This document shows, piece by piece, positions 40,444-50,783 of a DNA stretch of 64,000 nucleotides (its first letter is position 1; each line of letters opens with the position of its first letter). The notes beneath the pieces were generated by a model. The model saw only the letters and a list, made by a program, of their open reading frames with translations, was not told where the DNA came from and did not search any database. Location of the stretch: contig JAFZOI010000007.1 of assembly GCA_017550645.1 (NCBI GenBank), forward strand, positions 1 through 64,000. Reading direction: 5' to 3'. A program made the position numbers and the translations under genes. The DNA comes from Oscillospiraceae bacterium (GTDB lineage Bacteria; Bacillota; Clostridia; Oscillospirales; Oscillospiraceae).

Positions 40444-41409
40444 TCACTTGGTATAGTCGTAAAATCCCTTGCCGGCGTTGACCCCGGTCTCGCCGCGGTC
40501 GATCTTCTCCTTGAGGAGCTTTCCGATCATATTCTCTATCGTCCCCTCCTGCTGGGCGGCGGGCTTCATCTGGTTGATGTTGTACGCCGTCTCGAGGCCG
40601 ACGATGTCGAGTATCTTGAACGGGCCCGCGGGCGCGCTCGTCGCCAGCTGCCACGTCAGGTCGATGGTCTCGGGGTCGGAAACGCCCTTGGCCCAGAGCA
40701 TCTGGGCGGCGCTCAGGAACGGAACGAGCATGGAATTGAGGATGTAGCCGGGCTGTTCCTTGTGCAGCTGCAGAGGCACCATGCCTATCGCGGCCGCGAA
40801 CGCGACGACTTCCTTGTAGATCTCCGGATCTGTTCCCGGATGACCCATGACCTCGGCGGTGTTGTTCTTCCAGATCGTGTTGGCGAAATGGAGCGCGCAG
40901 TACTTCTCCGGGCGGCCGGTATATTCGGCGAACATGCTCGGAAGCAGCGTGGAGGAGTTCGTGCAGAGGATGGTGTCCTTGTCGAGGAGGTCCCTCATGG
41001 CCTCGTACATGCCTATCTTGGCCTTCGGTTCCTCGGTCATGGACTCGATGACGATATACGCCCCGGAGAGCGCCTTGGCGAGGTCGAGCTCGATATGGAC
41101 GTTCTCCTTGACGGCCTTGTCCCAGCCGGCAAGCAGCCCGTCTATCGTCTCGGCGGTCGTGCCCTCCCAGGAGCGGATGAGGCCGCGCGGATAGAGGTAG
41201 GAGGCCATCGGATTGCCGACGAGGGTCTTGGCGCCCTTGAGGTCCTCCGCCATGAGGGCCGCATAGCGCTCGATCTTCGGCGTCGTCCTGCCGACGGAGC
41301 TCTCGGAGCGGAGCCAGAACGTCGTATCGAAGCCGTGATAGGCGCAGATGAGCCCTATCTGCGTTCCGAGTACGCCGCCGCCGCAGACGACGACCTTTTT
41401 CTTCTGCAT
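40444..41409 (-). CDS. 3-hydroxyacyl-CoA dehydrogenase family protein
   Basis: About 321 residues. The Rossmann NAD motif is VVVCGGGVLGTQIG at the N-terminus. Catalytic-site residues fit the family: NSSTLLPS, then CALHFANTIWKNNTAEV where the catalytic His of HFANP-type motifs is kept, and PGYILNSMLVPFL with the conserved Asn. The C-terminal domain ends KGFYDYTK. It oxidises or reduces 3-hydroxyacyl-CoA in fermentative butyrate-type or beta-oxidation-like routes. It is longer than a 282-residue butyryl-pathway Hbd by about 40 residues. ATG at 41409 fits AAGGA spacing; an upstream ATG at 41433 is possible. Two tandem palindromes lie in its leader. Confidence 0.87.
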   Translation of the reverse strand: MQKKKVVVCGGGVLGTQIGLICAYHGFDTTFWLRSESSVGRTTPKIERYAALMAEDLKGAKTLVGNPMASYLYPRGLIRSWEGTTAETIDGLLAGWDKAVKENVHIELDLAKALSGAYIVIESMTEEPKAKIGMYEAMRDLLDKDTILCTNSSTLLPSMFAEYTGRPEKYCALHFANTIWKNNTAEVMGHPGTDPEIYKEVVAFAAAIGMVPLQLHKEQPGYILNSMLVPFLSAAQMLWAKGVSDPETIDLTWQLATSAPAGPFKILDIVGLETAYNINQMKPAAQQEGTIENMIGKLLKEKIDRGETGVNAGKGFYDYTK

Positions 41410-41431
41410 CTTCTTTTTCCTTCTTTCTTTC

Positions 41432-41491
41432 ATATTATTATCGGTTTCTGCACCGATCTTTTATATTATTACCGGTTTCTGCACCGATTTT
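41432..41491. repeat. Tandem palindromic repeats in the dehydrogenase leader
   Basis: Two near-identical units, 41432-41461 and 41463-41491, each contain ATATTATTA followed by CGGTTTCTGCACCGAT. The inner ATCGGT...ACCGAT is a perfect inverted repeat in the first copy. The period is 31 bases, about three helical turns, so both sites face the same side of DNA. They lie between the promoter and the start codon, where a bound repressor could block transcription. Confidence 0.8.
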
Positions 41492-41518
41492 CCATTTTTG
41501 TAAAAGACTGTTCATGAG

Positions 41519-41547
41519 ATTATAGCAGACCCGCGGCTGGCAGTCAA
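41519..41547 (-). promoter_or_regulatory. Promoter of the hydroxyacyl-CoA dehydrogenase gene
   Basis: Minus-strand TTGACT (41547-41542), 17 bases, perfect TATAAT (41524-41519) with an extended TG. Transcription starts near 41512, so the leader is about 100 bases and includes both tandem palindromes. Confidence 0.87.
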
Positions 41548-41604
41548 TGCCAATTCTTGATCTCTTCGGCGCAGAACGACGGGGCGCGGCGTCACCTTCC
41601 CGGC

Positions 41605-41633
41605 TTGACACCCGGCGGCGCTGCGATTATTAT
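41605..41633 (+). promoter_or_regulatory. Promoter of the nitroreductase (pseudo)gene
   Basis: Perfect TTGACA (41605-41610), 17 bases, TATTAT (41628-41633). The promoter looks fully functional although the gene it drives is interrupted. Confidence 0.82.
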
Positions 41634-41685
41634 GGAGGCATAAGAGAAAACATATTTTGCTAAAAAAGAAAGGAATGGACCGCAC

Positions 41686-42204
41686 ATGGCCGAAACACTT
41701 TAAACTCTCAAAACGAGACGGAGCTGCCGCAACTATAAGCCGGAGCTCATCGAGGAAGAAAAGCTAAACGCCATCCTTGAGGCGGGCACCTACGCCGCGA
41801 CCGGCATGGGCCGCCAGTCCCCCATCATCATCGCCGTCACCGACAAAGAGGTGCGCGACAAGCTCTCCGAGATAAACGCCGGAATAAGGGGCATTAAAGC
41901 CGATCCCTTCTACGGCGCGCCGGAGCTCGTCGTCGTTCTGGCGAACAAGGAGATCCCGACCTATATCTACGACGGGACGCTCGTCATGGGCAACATGATG
42001 AACGCGGCGGCCGCGCTCGGCGTCGCGAGCTGCTGGATCCACGGCGCAAAGCCGGAATTCGAGAACGAATACTGCAAGGAGCTCCTCAAGAAGCTCGGCA
42101 TCGAGGGCGACTACGAGGGCATAGGACACCTCATCCTCGGCTACGCCGCGACCAAGCCGCCGAAGCCCGCTCCCCGCAAGGCCGACTACGTATATAAGAT
42201 CTGA
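41686..42204 (+). pseudogene. Nitroreductase-family gene with a nonsense codon near its start
   Basis: Read from the ATG at 41686, codon 6 is TAA (41701-41703). After it the same frame continues without fault to 42204. The expected N-terminus is in place: TLKTRRSCRNYKPELIEEEKLN, of which RRSCRNY holds the FMN-phosphate residues. The rest (GRQSPIII; MGNMMNAAAALGVASCWIHGAKPEF) matches nitroreductases of about 172 residues. An AAA or AAG to TAA change fits. Translation from the ATG at 41806 would give 132 residues lacking the FMN-binding start. So the gene is probably inactive, unless the stop is an assembly error or is read through. Promoter and terminator are intact, which suggests a recent loss. 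Confidence 0.85.
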
Positions 42205-42210
42205 CAACAA

Positions 42211-42250
42211 AAAAAAGACCCGGACGCATACGACGCGCCCGGGTCTTTTT
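42211..42250. terminator. Bidirectional terminator between nitroreductase and serine hydrolase genes
   Basis: A 10-bp stem (42214-42223 with 42239-42248) flanked by A-runs on the left and T-runs on the right, between two convergent genes. Confidence 0.88.
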
Positions 42251-42257
42251 ATCTGCG

Positions 42258-43766
42258 TTACGCCTCTTTGACGAACACGGCTCTGTCTTTTCTGCCGCGC
42301 AGGAAGGCCTGTCCGCTGCCGCTCTCTACGGTCAGCGTCCCGTCCTCCCCGAAATCGAAGCTCATGACGATCCCGCTCGCCGTCTCGATCAGACGAAGCT
42401 CCGCCTCGAGCCGCGAATCGGAAGCCCACTTCGCGGACGCGAGCGCGCGGCCTGCGATGCCGGAGACGGTGTTTTCTCTGCGCGAGCCGTCCATGCCCGC
42501 GACTATCCTGCGCTCCGTCCCGTCCTTTTCCAGAACGTCGAAGACGGCGCTGTCGGGCGTAAAGGAGATATCCATGCGCGAGGCGTCGTTCGCGTCGCCC
42601 CCGGAGGCGAAGAAATCGAACATCTTGAAGGCCGCCTTGCCCTCTCTGAGGACGTACCTCCCCGCGGCGCTCCCGCTGAGCGGGGACATGGGGGAACGCT
42701 CCGGCGCGGGCAGGGCGAGCATGCTCATGCGGCGCCTGAGGTGCTCCGCGGCGGCCTCGTCCTCCGGCAGAGCCTTCGTTTCCGGCGCGGGGAGCGAATA
42801 ATACCACTCCCATACCGTGTCCAGCACCCTCTGCGGTATCTCGCTGCCGGTCCCGCCGGAGGCGTTTTCGGTTATGGCGAGGATCATGTCGTATTTCGGG
42901 AAGACTATCGTGAACTGCCCCATCGCGCCGTCGGCTCTGTATACGCCCTCGGGGCGGCACATCCATATCTGGAAGCCGTAGCCGACGAAATTGTCCTCGG
43001 CGGGCGGGTTGACGGCCCGCTCGGTCGCGGACTCGTTCTGCAGCGAGACGGCCTGACGGACGTAATCCTCGCTGAGGATGCGCTCGCCCTCCCATACGCC
43101 GCCGTCGGCATAGAGCTTGAGAAGGCGCAGGTCGTCCTCCGTCGTGGCGTAGAGCCCGCCGCCGCCTATCTCCATGCCGTCAGGCATGCAGCTGCACCTG
43201 AGGTTTGATGCGTCGATGCCTATCCTGTCGAAGAGGCGGGGCTTGAGATAGTCGATGAGGCCGAGGCCCGTCTTTTCGCGGACCATCGCGCCGAGAAGCG
43301 TCGAGCCCATCGAATTATACATGAACGCCGTGCCCGGCTCATGGACGACGGGCTCGGCAAGGAATTCGCGTATCCAGTCCATTGTGTTGCCCGGCATCTC
43401 GTCCATTCCGCAGGCCATGGAGAGCACGTGGCGCACCTTGAGCTTTTTCAGGTTTTCCGACGGCTCCGCCGGCGCGCGGTCGGGGAAGATGTCGATGACC
43501 CTGTCCTCGAGGCTCAAAATGCCCTCTGTCACGGCGATGCCGACTGCCGTCGCGGCGTAGGTCTTCGTATGCGACTGCAGACCGTGGCGTATGCCGGCGG
43601 CGTAGGGCGCCCACCAGCCCTCGGCAAAGACCTTGCCGAAGCGCATTATCATCAGGCCGTGGGGTTCGGTCCAGCCCTCCTCCAGCCTGTCGAGCAGCCG
43701 CTCGACCGAAGCGGAGGGGATTCCGACCGACTCCGGGCTGACCCTTTCAAATTCCTTTCTGAGCAT
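42258..43766 (-). CDS. Beta-lactamase-family serine hydrolase (esterase/peptidase type), first paralogue
   Basis: 502 residues. The class C beta-lactamase/esterase fold spans about 15-340, with the SxxK nucleophile motif Ser65-His-Thr-Lys68 and a YNS tyrosine motif in FMYNSMGST. A glycine-rich GYGFQIW and ADGAMGQF follow. The C-terminal 150 residues form a beta-rich domain as in bacterial EstB/6-aminohexanoate hydrolase-like proteins. No signal peptide, so it acts in the cytoplasm. It is last in a four-gene operon with a second serine hydrolase, a GH13 enzyme and an SGNH hydrolase. A role in removing acyl groups from glycosides is inferred from context. Confidence 0.87.
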   Translation of the reverse strand: MLRKEFERVSPESVGIPSASVERLLDRLEEGWTEPHGLMIMRFGKVFAEGWWAPYAAGIRHGLQSHTKTYAATAVGIAVTEGILSLEDRVIDIFPDRAPAEPSENLKKLKVRHVLSMACGMDEMPGNTMDWIREFLAEPVVHEPGTAFMYNSMGSTLLGAMVREKTGLGLIDYLKPRLFDRIGIDASNLRCSCMPDGMEIGGGGLYATTEDDLRLLKLYADGGVWEGERILSEDYVRQAVSLQNESATERAVNPPAEDNFVGYGFQIWMCRPEGVYRADGAMGQFTIVFPKYDMILAITENASGGTGSEIPQRVLDTVWEWYYSLPAPETKALPEDEAAAEHLRRRMSMLALPAPERSPMSPLSGSAAGRYVLREGKAAFKMFDFFASGGDANDASRMDISFTPDSAVFDVLEKDGTERRIVAGMDGSRRENTVSGIAGRALASAKWASDSRLEAELRLIETASGIVMSFDFGEDGTLTVESGSGQAFLRGRKDRAVFVKEA

Positions 43767-43808
43767 ATCGCCGCCTCCTTGCGAATATTGGGGGGTAAAG
43801 TACTTATG

Positions 43809-45290
43809 TCAACCGCAATCGAGGTCGTAAACGCCCGACGGGACGCGCACCTCGACCGTCTTTTTTTCAAAATCAGCCGTGAGCTCGGCGTAGTCCCCGC
43901 CCTTATCCCAGCGCAGGACGAGCTCCGCGGGGCCTCTCCCCTGCCTGACGGAAAATTCCCCGTTAAAGGCCTCCGACGTGTTGCGCAGGCGCATGAGCGC
44001 GAAAAGCCTCCTAAGGAACGGCGCCTTCACGCGCTCGGCTATCTCGGCCTCGGTGAAGTTATGGCGGTTTATCTCGCGCCCGCCCTCGCCGCGCTCGAGG
44101 CAGGAAAAATCGTTCGTTCCGGCCAGCAGGCCGACGTAGTATATCTGGGGGATGCCGGGCGTGAAGAGCTGGACGGCGCGCGCGAGCAGATACCCGTCCT
44201 CGTCCTCGCCCATGTCGGAGAAAAACGTCCCGGGGAGCTGATATATCTTCTGCTTGGCGCCGATATTGATTATCCCGTTAGGAAGCGGGTCCTTTTTCCG
44301 GAGCTCCTCCGGGACCTCGGAAAAAGCTCTGTTGTAGCGCTCCATGACGACGCGGGTGATATCGTCGATCTCGTCCTCGGTCATGAGGCCCGCCGCGTCT
44401 ACGACGCCTATGCCGTCGTGCGTGTCGAGCGTCGTTATCTGGCGGCGCGGGCATATCTCGAGCCAGTGCTTCAGTCTGTCGGTCCTCTTGAACTCTATCG
44501 CGTGCAGCAGCAGGAGCGGCAGGGCGAAATCATAGACGTAATGCCCGCGCCCGGCGAGCTTTAGCTGGATGCTGTACTCCTCATGTATCTCCGCGAGCAT
44601 GTCCGTCCCCGTCTCGTGCAGCGGCTCCGTGCTTATGTCGAGAATGTCCCATATCTGCGGCTCGACGAAGAAGCAGGACGTGCCGGGGACCTTCGAGGTG
44701 TAGGCGAAGGCGTCGAAGCGTATCATGGGCACGTGGGAGGCAATCCGGCCGAGATTGCGGCGGTAGTATTCCCGCGTCGCCGCGGCGTAGGGGTCGATAT
44801 CGACCTGCTCTTCATAAAACGTACACCAGAGCCTGACCTCCGACCCGTCCGCGAGCGTAAACGCGCGGCAGGGGCCGCCGGGCTTGCGGGAATAGAGGAC
44901 GGCGAGGTCGGCTTCGGTCGGCTCGCCCTGCGGCCAGAACTCCTTCCAGCGGATGAACATGCCGCGGTAGGGCGAGGCTTCGCCCCGGAGCATATAGTCG
45001 CGGAATTCCTCCGCGCGGATGGAGATGTGGTTGAGCATGAAGTCCGCGGCGAGGAAGTACTTATCCGCGAGGCGGTCTATGTCCTCCCACGTCCCGAACG
45101 CGGGATCGACCTTATCGTAGTTTATGACGGCGAAGCCCCTGTCCCCCGACGAGGGGAAAAAGGGCAGGATATGCACTCCTGCGATCTCGTCTCGAAAGTA
45201 CGTGTTGAGCACGTGCTCGAGAGCTTTCAGATCGCCGCCCATGCTGTCGGCATAGGTTATGAGCATGCATTTGTTTTCCGTCTTTTTCAT
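43809..45290 (-). CDS. GH13 subfamily 18-like sucrose/glycoside phosphorylase
   Basis: 493 residues, the length of sucrose phosphorylases. The alpha-amylase barrel has the nucleophile Asp193 in IRFDAFAYTSK, the acid/base Glu234 in MLAEIHEEY and the transition-state Asp292 in LDTHDGIG, positions that parallel Bifidobacterium sucrose phosphorylase. Family members phosphorolyse sucrose, sucrose-6'-phosphate, glucosylglycerol or glucosylglycerate; the acceptor loop cannot be read by eye. No signal peptide. It lies between two serine hydrolase genes with 42- and 45-base gaps, which suggests it processes a glycoside that the hydrolases deacylate or otherwise trim. Confidence 0.9.
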   Translation of the reverse strand: MKKTENKCMLITYADSMGGDLKALEHVLNTYFRDEIAGVHILPFFPSSGDRGFAVINYDKVDPAFGTWEDIDRLADKYFLAADFMLNHISIRAEEFRDYMLRGEASPYRGMFIRWKEFWPQGEPTEADLAVLYSRKPGGPCRAFTLADGSEVRLWCTFYEEQVDIDPYAAATREYYRRNLGRIASHVPMIRFDAFAYTSKVPGTSCFFVEPQIWDILDISTEPLHETGTDMLAEIHEEYSIQLKLAGRGHYVYDFALPLLLLHAIEFKRTDRLKHWLEICPRRQITTLDTHDGIGVVDAAGLMTEDEIDDITRVVMERYNRAFSEVPEELRKKDPLPNGIINIGAKQKIYQLPGTFFSDMGEDEDGYLLARAVQLFTPGIPQIYYVGLLAGTNDFSCLERGEGGREINRHNFTEAEIAERVKAPFLRRLFALMRLRNTSEAFNGEFSVRQGRGPAELVLRWDKGGDYAELTADFEKKTVEVRVPSGVYDLDCG

Positions 45291-45335
45291 GGCTCAGTCT
45301 CCCGCAGGAAGGTTGCCCTCCGTCCCGTCTTTCCG

Positions 45336-46505
45336 TTACAGTCCGAGGCCCTCGTAGGCCAGATCGCGCAGGGCGGGATGGATATCGGAATAGGCCGGCA
45401 TAAAGTTCAGCACGTGCTGGACGAAGGTGATGCCGACGCGGTTTATCGGGTCGATGAGGACGTATGCGCCGGCGGCGCCGTCCCAGCCGAACTCGCCGAC
45501 GGGCGGCCTTCCGGGCTCGGCCGCGTTCTTGACGCGCACGCCGAGGCCGTAGGCATAGGGGAACTTGCCGCCCTTTTCGAAATCCTCCTGCGCCTTCCCC
45601 GTCGTGACGGAATTCATGAACATGCGCACGGAGGCCTCCGATAGGATGCGCCCGCCGTCCTTCGTCGCGCCGCCGTTGGCCAGCGCCTCGACGACCCTGC
45701 TGTAGGCCGAGGCCGTCCCCATAAGGCCGGCGCCTCCGCTTTCATAATTATCCGAAAGGATGAAGATGTTGGTCTCCGAGGTCGGGACTATCTTCTTTTC
45801 GCGCATGTCGAACGTATACTGCGCGGTCAGTCTGATCCCCTCCGGCATGACGAAGCCTATCTCCTCCGCACCGGCAGGCCCGAAGACGTATTTTCTCAGA
45901 TATTCGCCGAAGCGCTCGCCCGACGTGACCTCGACGACGGCCGCGAGCACGTCGTGTCCGAGGGAGTAGAGCCAGCGCGTGCCGGGCTCATAGGCGAGCG
46001 GCATCTCCGCCATGGCGGCGACGAGCTCGCGCGTCGAGGCCTTGCCGCCCGTCTCCTTTACGACCCTCTTAATGGCCTCGGAGGAGGTGTCATAGGTCAG
46101 GCCGCTCATCATGCTCATCAGGTCGATGATGCGTATCTGCCGCGCGGCGTAGTGGCGCGGCTCGTCCTTTTGCGGCATCTTCGGCGGCCATTCGGCCATG
46201 GAAAATTCGCGGTCTATGACGGTCATTACCTCATATTCCGGCAGGTATCTGCACACGGGATCGTACAGATGCAGGCGGCCCTGCTCCATCTCCCGCATGA
46301 CGGCGGTCATGGTCATGACCTTGGAGGCGGAATAGAAATAATACCCGTCCCTCTCCGAGGCCGGGACGCGGCCCTCCGTATCGGAAAAGCCCGTCAGATG
46401 GCGGTATACCGTCTCATGGTCCTTCGTGACGACGATCTCTGTCTGCGGGACGCCGTATCTGTCCTTCAGCCCGTCCAGATAGGCGGTCAGCCTTGTGTAA
46501 TCCAT
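45336..46505 (-). CDS. Beta-lactamase-family serine hydrolase, second paralogue
   Basis: 389 residues of the class C beta-lactamase fold. The SxxK motif is Ser59-Ala-Ser-Lys62 in FYSASKVMT, the tyrosine motif is WLYSLGHDV, and the C-terminal GEFGWDGAAGAY segment stands where the KTG/HxG motif sits in EstB-like enzymes. No signal peptide is seen. It differs from the other paralogue in the operon in length and lacks the C-terminal beta domain. Start at 46505 is 15 bases after the SGNH gene. Confidence 0.88.
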   Translation of the reverse strand: MDYTRLTAYLDGLKDRYGVPQTEIVVTKDHETVYRHLTGFSDTEGRVPASERDGYYFYSASKVMTMTAVMREMEQGRLHLYDPVCRYLPEYEVMTVIDREFSMAEWPPKMPQKDEPRHYAARQIRIIDLMSMMSGLTYDTSSEAIKRVVKETGGKASTRELVAAMAEMPLAYEPGTRWLYSLGHDVLAAVVEVTSGERFGEYLRKYVFGPAGAEEIGFVMPEGIRLTAQYTFDMREKKIVPTSETNIFILSDNYESGGAGLMGTASAYSRVVEALANGGATKDGGRILSEASVRMFMNSVTTGKAQEDFEKGGKFPYAYGLGVRVKNAAEPGRPPVGEFGWDGAAGAYVLIDPINRVGITFVQHVLNFMPAYSDIHPALRDLAYEGLGL

Positions 46506-46520
46506 GTCGCTTCCTCCTAA

Positions 46521-47699
46521 TTATGTAAACCAGCGGTCCATCACGGCCCGCGCCATTTTATATCCTCCGGGATCGTTGGGGTGCACGAAGTCGCCGAGAT
46601 GCATGCCGTCCTGCATATGCGTTGGGTCGTCCGGGTCGCGCATGACCGCGTCGAGGTCGACGAGGCGCTCCGCGGGGACGTTTTTCCTTATAAGCTCGTT
46701 GCAGCCCCGCCTTATGGCGTCGGCTCTGTCTCGCCACGGCATGCCGTCCGCCCCGAAGGGCATTATCGTGCTCATAAGGACTCGGCTGCCCTGCGCCTCG
46801 GCCTGCGCGGCGACGGAGCTGAGCGCGGCGAAGATCCCCTCGGGCGTCTCCTCCGGCTCCGTGCCGGAGACCATCCAGTGGGTGCAGTCGTTGACGCCCT
46901 CCATGATGAAGACGTCGTCCGGCGCGGCCTCGCCATAGAGGTCGCGGAGGAAGCGGTCCTTTCCCGCGGCGCCGAACTGATGCCCCTCGCCGGGCGATAC
47001 GGCCACTCGCGGAAAGTCGCGCGCTATCCTGTTGCCGCAGATTCCCGCGTTTATGACGGCGAGGCGGCCGGGGTATTTTTCATACAGCGCGAGGATCAGC
47101 GGGTCGGAGAAAAATCCCATGTGCGTCACGGAGTCGCCCATCAGACCCAGCAGGCGCGCGCCGCCGTCCGCGTATACGGAAACGGACGTCACGCCGACGA
47201 GGAAGTGGTTCGGGTACGGATCGGCGGCGAGCCCCGGGCATAACTCCTGCTTGACCGTATAGCCGAGCGGGCCGCTTCTATAGTCGCCCCTGAACTGGCT
47301 GCACTGCCATACGCCGAGGCGCCACGTCACGACCGCGGAGCGGACGACGGTCTTTTCTTTGATATACAGCGTAAGGATGAAGTCGTCCCGCTCGGTCACG
47401 GGGATCTCCAGCTCGTCGCTCAGGCGCTTTTCCCCGGGGGCGAGGACGATCCGCTCTTTCCCGCCCACAGTCAGCGGAAAGTCCGGGCTCCTGCGCCCGG
47501 TGACGCGGTCTCGGAGCGCGACGGAAGCGCACTCTATGCGCAGCCCGTCCGGCGAATCCGGGTTCGCGAAGGTCACGCAGAGCTTCGACCCGCGCAGATT
47601 GTTGCGTATGACGGCCTTTTGCGTAATATCCTCGAAGCAGCCTATCTCGTAGTGATACTCGACGGGGACCGCCCCGAAGGAAGGTATCCATTTGCCCAT
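46521..47699 (-). CDS. SGNH/GDSL-type hydrolase with N-terminal beta domain
   Basis: 392 residues. The N-terminal 170 residues look like a jelly-roll beta domain. The SGNH blocks are LLGLMGDSVT (catalytic Ser), NAGICGNR (Gly/Asn oxyanion), MEGVNDC (Asn) and FVHPND (Asp-x-x-His pattern, here DFVHPND). Such enzymes deacetylate or deacylate sugars and cell-wall components. No signal peptide. First gene of the hydrolase/GH13 operon, whose last gene ends at 42258. Confidence 0.87.
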   Translation of the reverse strand: MGKWIPSFGAVPVEYHYEIGCFEDITQKAVIRNNLRGSKLCVTFANPDSPDGLRIECASVALRDRVTGRRSPDFPLTVGGKERIVLAPGEKRLSDELEIPVTERDDFILTLYIKEKTVVRSAVVTWRLGVWQCSQFRGDYRSGPLGYTVKQELCPGLAADPYPNHFLVGVTSVSVYADGGARLLGLMGDSVTHMGFFSDPLILALYEKYPGRLAVINAGICGNRIARDFPRVAVSPGEGHQFGAAGKDRFLRDLYGEAAPDDVFIMEGVNDCTHWMVSGTEPEETPEGIFAALSSVAAQAEAQGSRVLMSTIMPFGADGMPWRDRADAIRRGCNELIRKNVPAERLVDLDAVMRDPDDPTHMQDGMHLGDFVHPNDPGGYKMARAVMDRWFT

Positions 47700-47768
47700 G
47701 GCGACCTCGCATTCCCGCCTGAAAGGCGGCCTAAATTTGCCTGACGGCGTATTATGCGGCGCCCGGCC

Positions 47769-49766
<1,998 letters not shown>

Positions 49767-50717
49767 TCAGATCACCATGTCCGGCTTGTTTTTGCTCTGA
49801 TAGGCGTACCACGTGCTGTTCTCGTTGAGGCACTCTCTTGCCAGAAAGAGGAGCAGCTCCTCGCTCTCCCCGTCCCGGAGGATGCTCTCCTCGGCCGTCT
49901 CATAGAGCGATATCATCCTTTTATGGTCGTCGATGACGTTGGAAAGGGACATCTTCCCGTAGTAGCTCCCCGTAAACAGCGTTACGGCCGACATCGTCCC
50001 CAGCACTATCTTCAGCGCCGCGCGGACCGTATCGGCGCTCTCTCCGCGGCGCAATGCGGTCAGCTCGAATATGAGCGCGGCAGCGTAGGCGGCTATGGTG
50101 ACGGCGAGGACAGCCTTGGCGATGCGCCCGTCTTTTTTATCCTGCGACAGCGTTTTTTCAAGCGCCCGCTCGTGGTATCTCTTCTGGTCTCTGATCCAGC
50201 AGTCGAGCACGGACTTCTTTTCCCCGCTCTCCCGCGCGGGAAGCTCCCTCAGGACTTCCTCTATCCACGGCACGCCTTTGCGTATCGTCCAGGGGAGTAT
50301 ATCCGCGGCGCGCGTTTTTATCCCGGCGAGGAAGAGGAAAAACTGCACGCGGAGGCTCTCGGCCAGCACTCTGTACTGCAGGTATTTCCTGTGACAGTCG
50401 AGGCGCAGCGATACGCGGCGAATGAGCACAAGGCAGAGTATCATCACGCCGCAGGCGAGGATGAGCCCGTGCCATTCCGCCTCGTCGTAAAGCAGAAATG
50501 CGAGCGTGAGCAGCGTCCCCGCGGCGGAAAGCGCGAGCAGGATGCGGCGGTGCTTTTCCGCGTTTTTGACGCTCAGGACGTCGGCGGCGCCGAAAAGCCC
50601 GTCCGTCTCCTGCAGCAGGGGGTCCTCCGCGCCGTCCATTATGTGCGTCGGCGGGACGCGGCACTCCTCCCTGTCGCAGAAAAACGTCTCTTTTTCGTTC
50701 ATGGTCTTTCGTTTCAT
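49767..50717 (-). CDS. SLATT-like four-helix membrane protein
   Basis: 316 residues with two transmembrane hairpins: helices at about 57-77 and 84-100, then about 200-220 and 232-252. Between them lie the HRKYLQYRVLAESLRVQFF (109-127) and RYHERALEKTL (180-190) segments, and the end is ENSTWYAYQSKNKPD. That alternation is what SLATT domains (two-helix, SMODS/SLOG-associated putative pore effectors) show. The N-terminal 40 residues hold a possible zinc pair (CDREEC). No nucleotide-sensor gene of the SMODS/SLOG type is adjacent; instead a degenerate kinase lies upstream and ligA downstream. Membrane effector function is inferred. Confidence 0.7.
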   Translation of the reverse strand: MKRKTMNEKETFFCDREECRVPPTHIMDGAEDPLLQETDGLFGAADVLSVKNAEKHRRILLALSAAGTLLTLAFLLYDEAEWHGLILACGVMILCLVLIRRVSLRLDCHRKYLQYRVLAESLRVQFFLFLAGIKTRAADILPWTIRKGVPWIEEVLRELPARESGEKKSVLDCWIRDQKRYHERALEKTLSQDKKDGRIAKAVLAVTIAAYAAALIFELTALRRGESADTVRAALKIVLGTMSAVTLFTGSYYGKMSLSNVIDDHKRMISLYETAEESILRDGESEELLLFLARECLNENSTWYAYQSKNKPDMVI

Positions 50718-50783
50718 GTATTGATCACCGTTCGTCCCGCGCCGCGGTCCCGTCCCGGACCGCGCCGGGAAGCGCCGCGTCGA

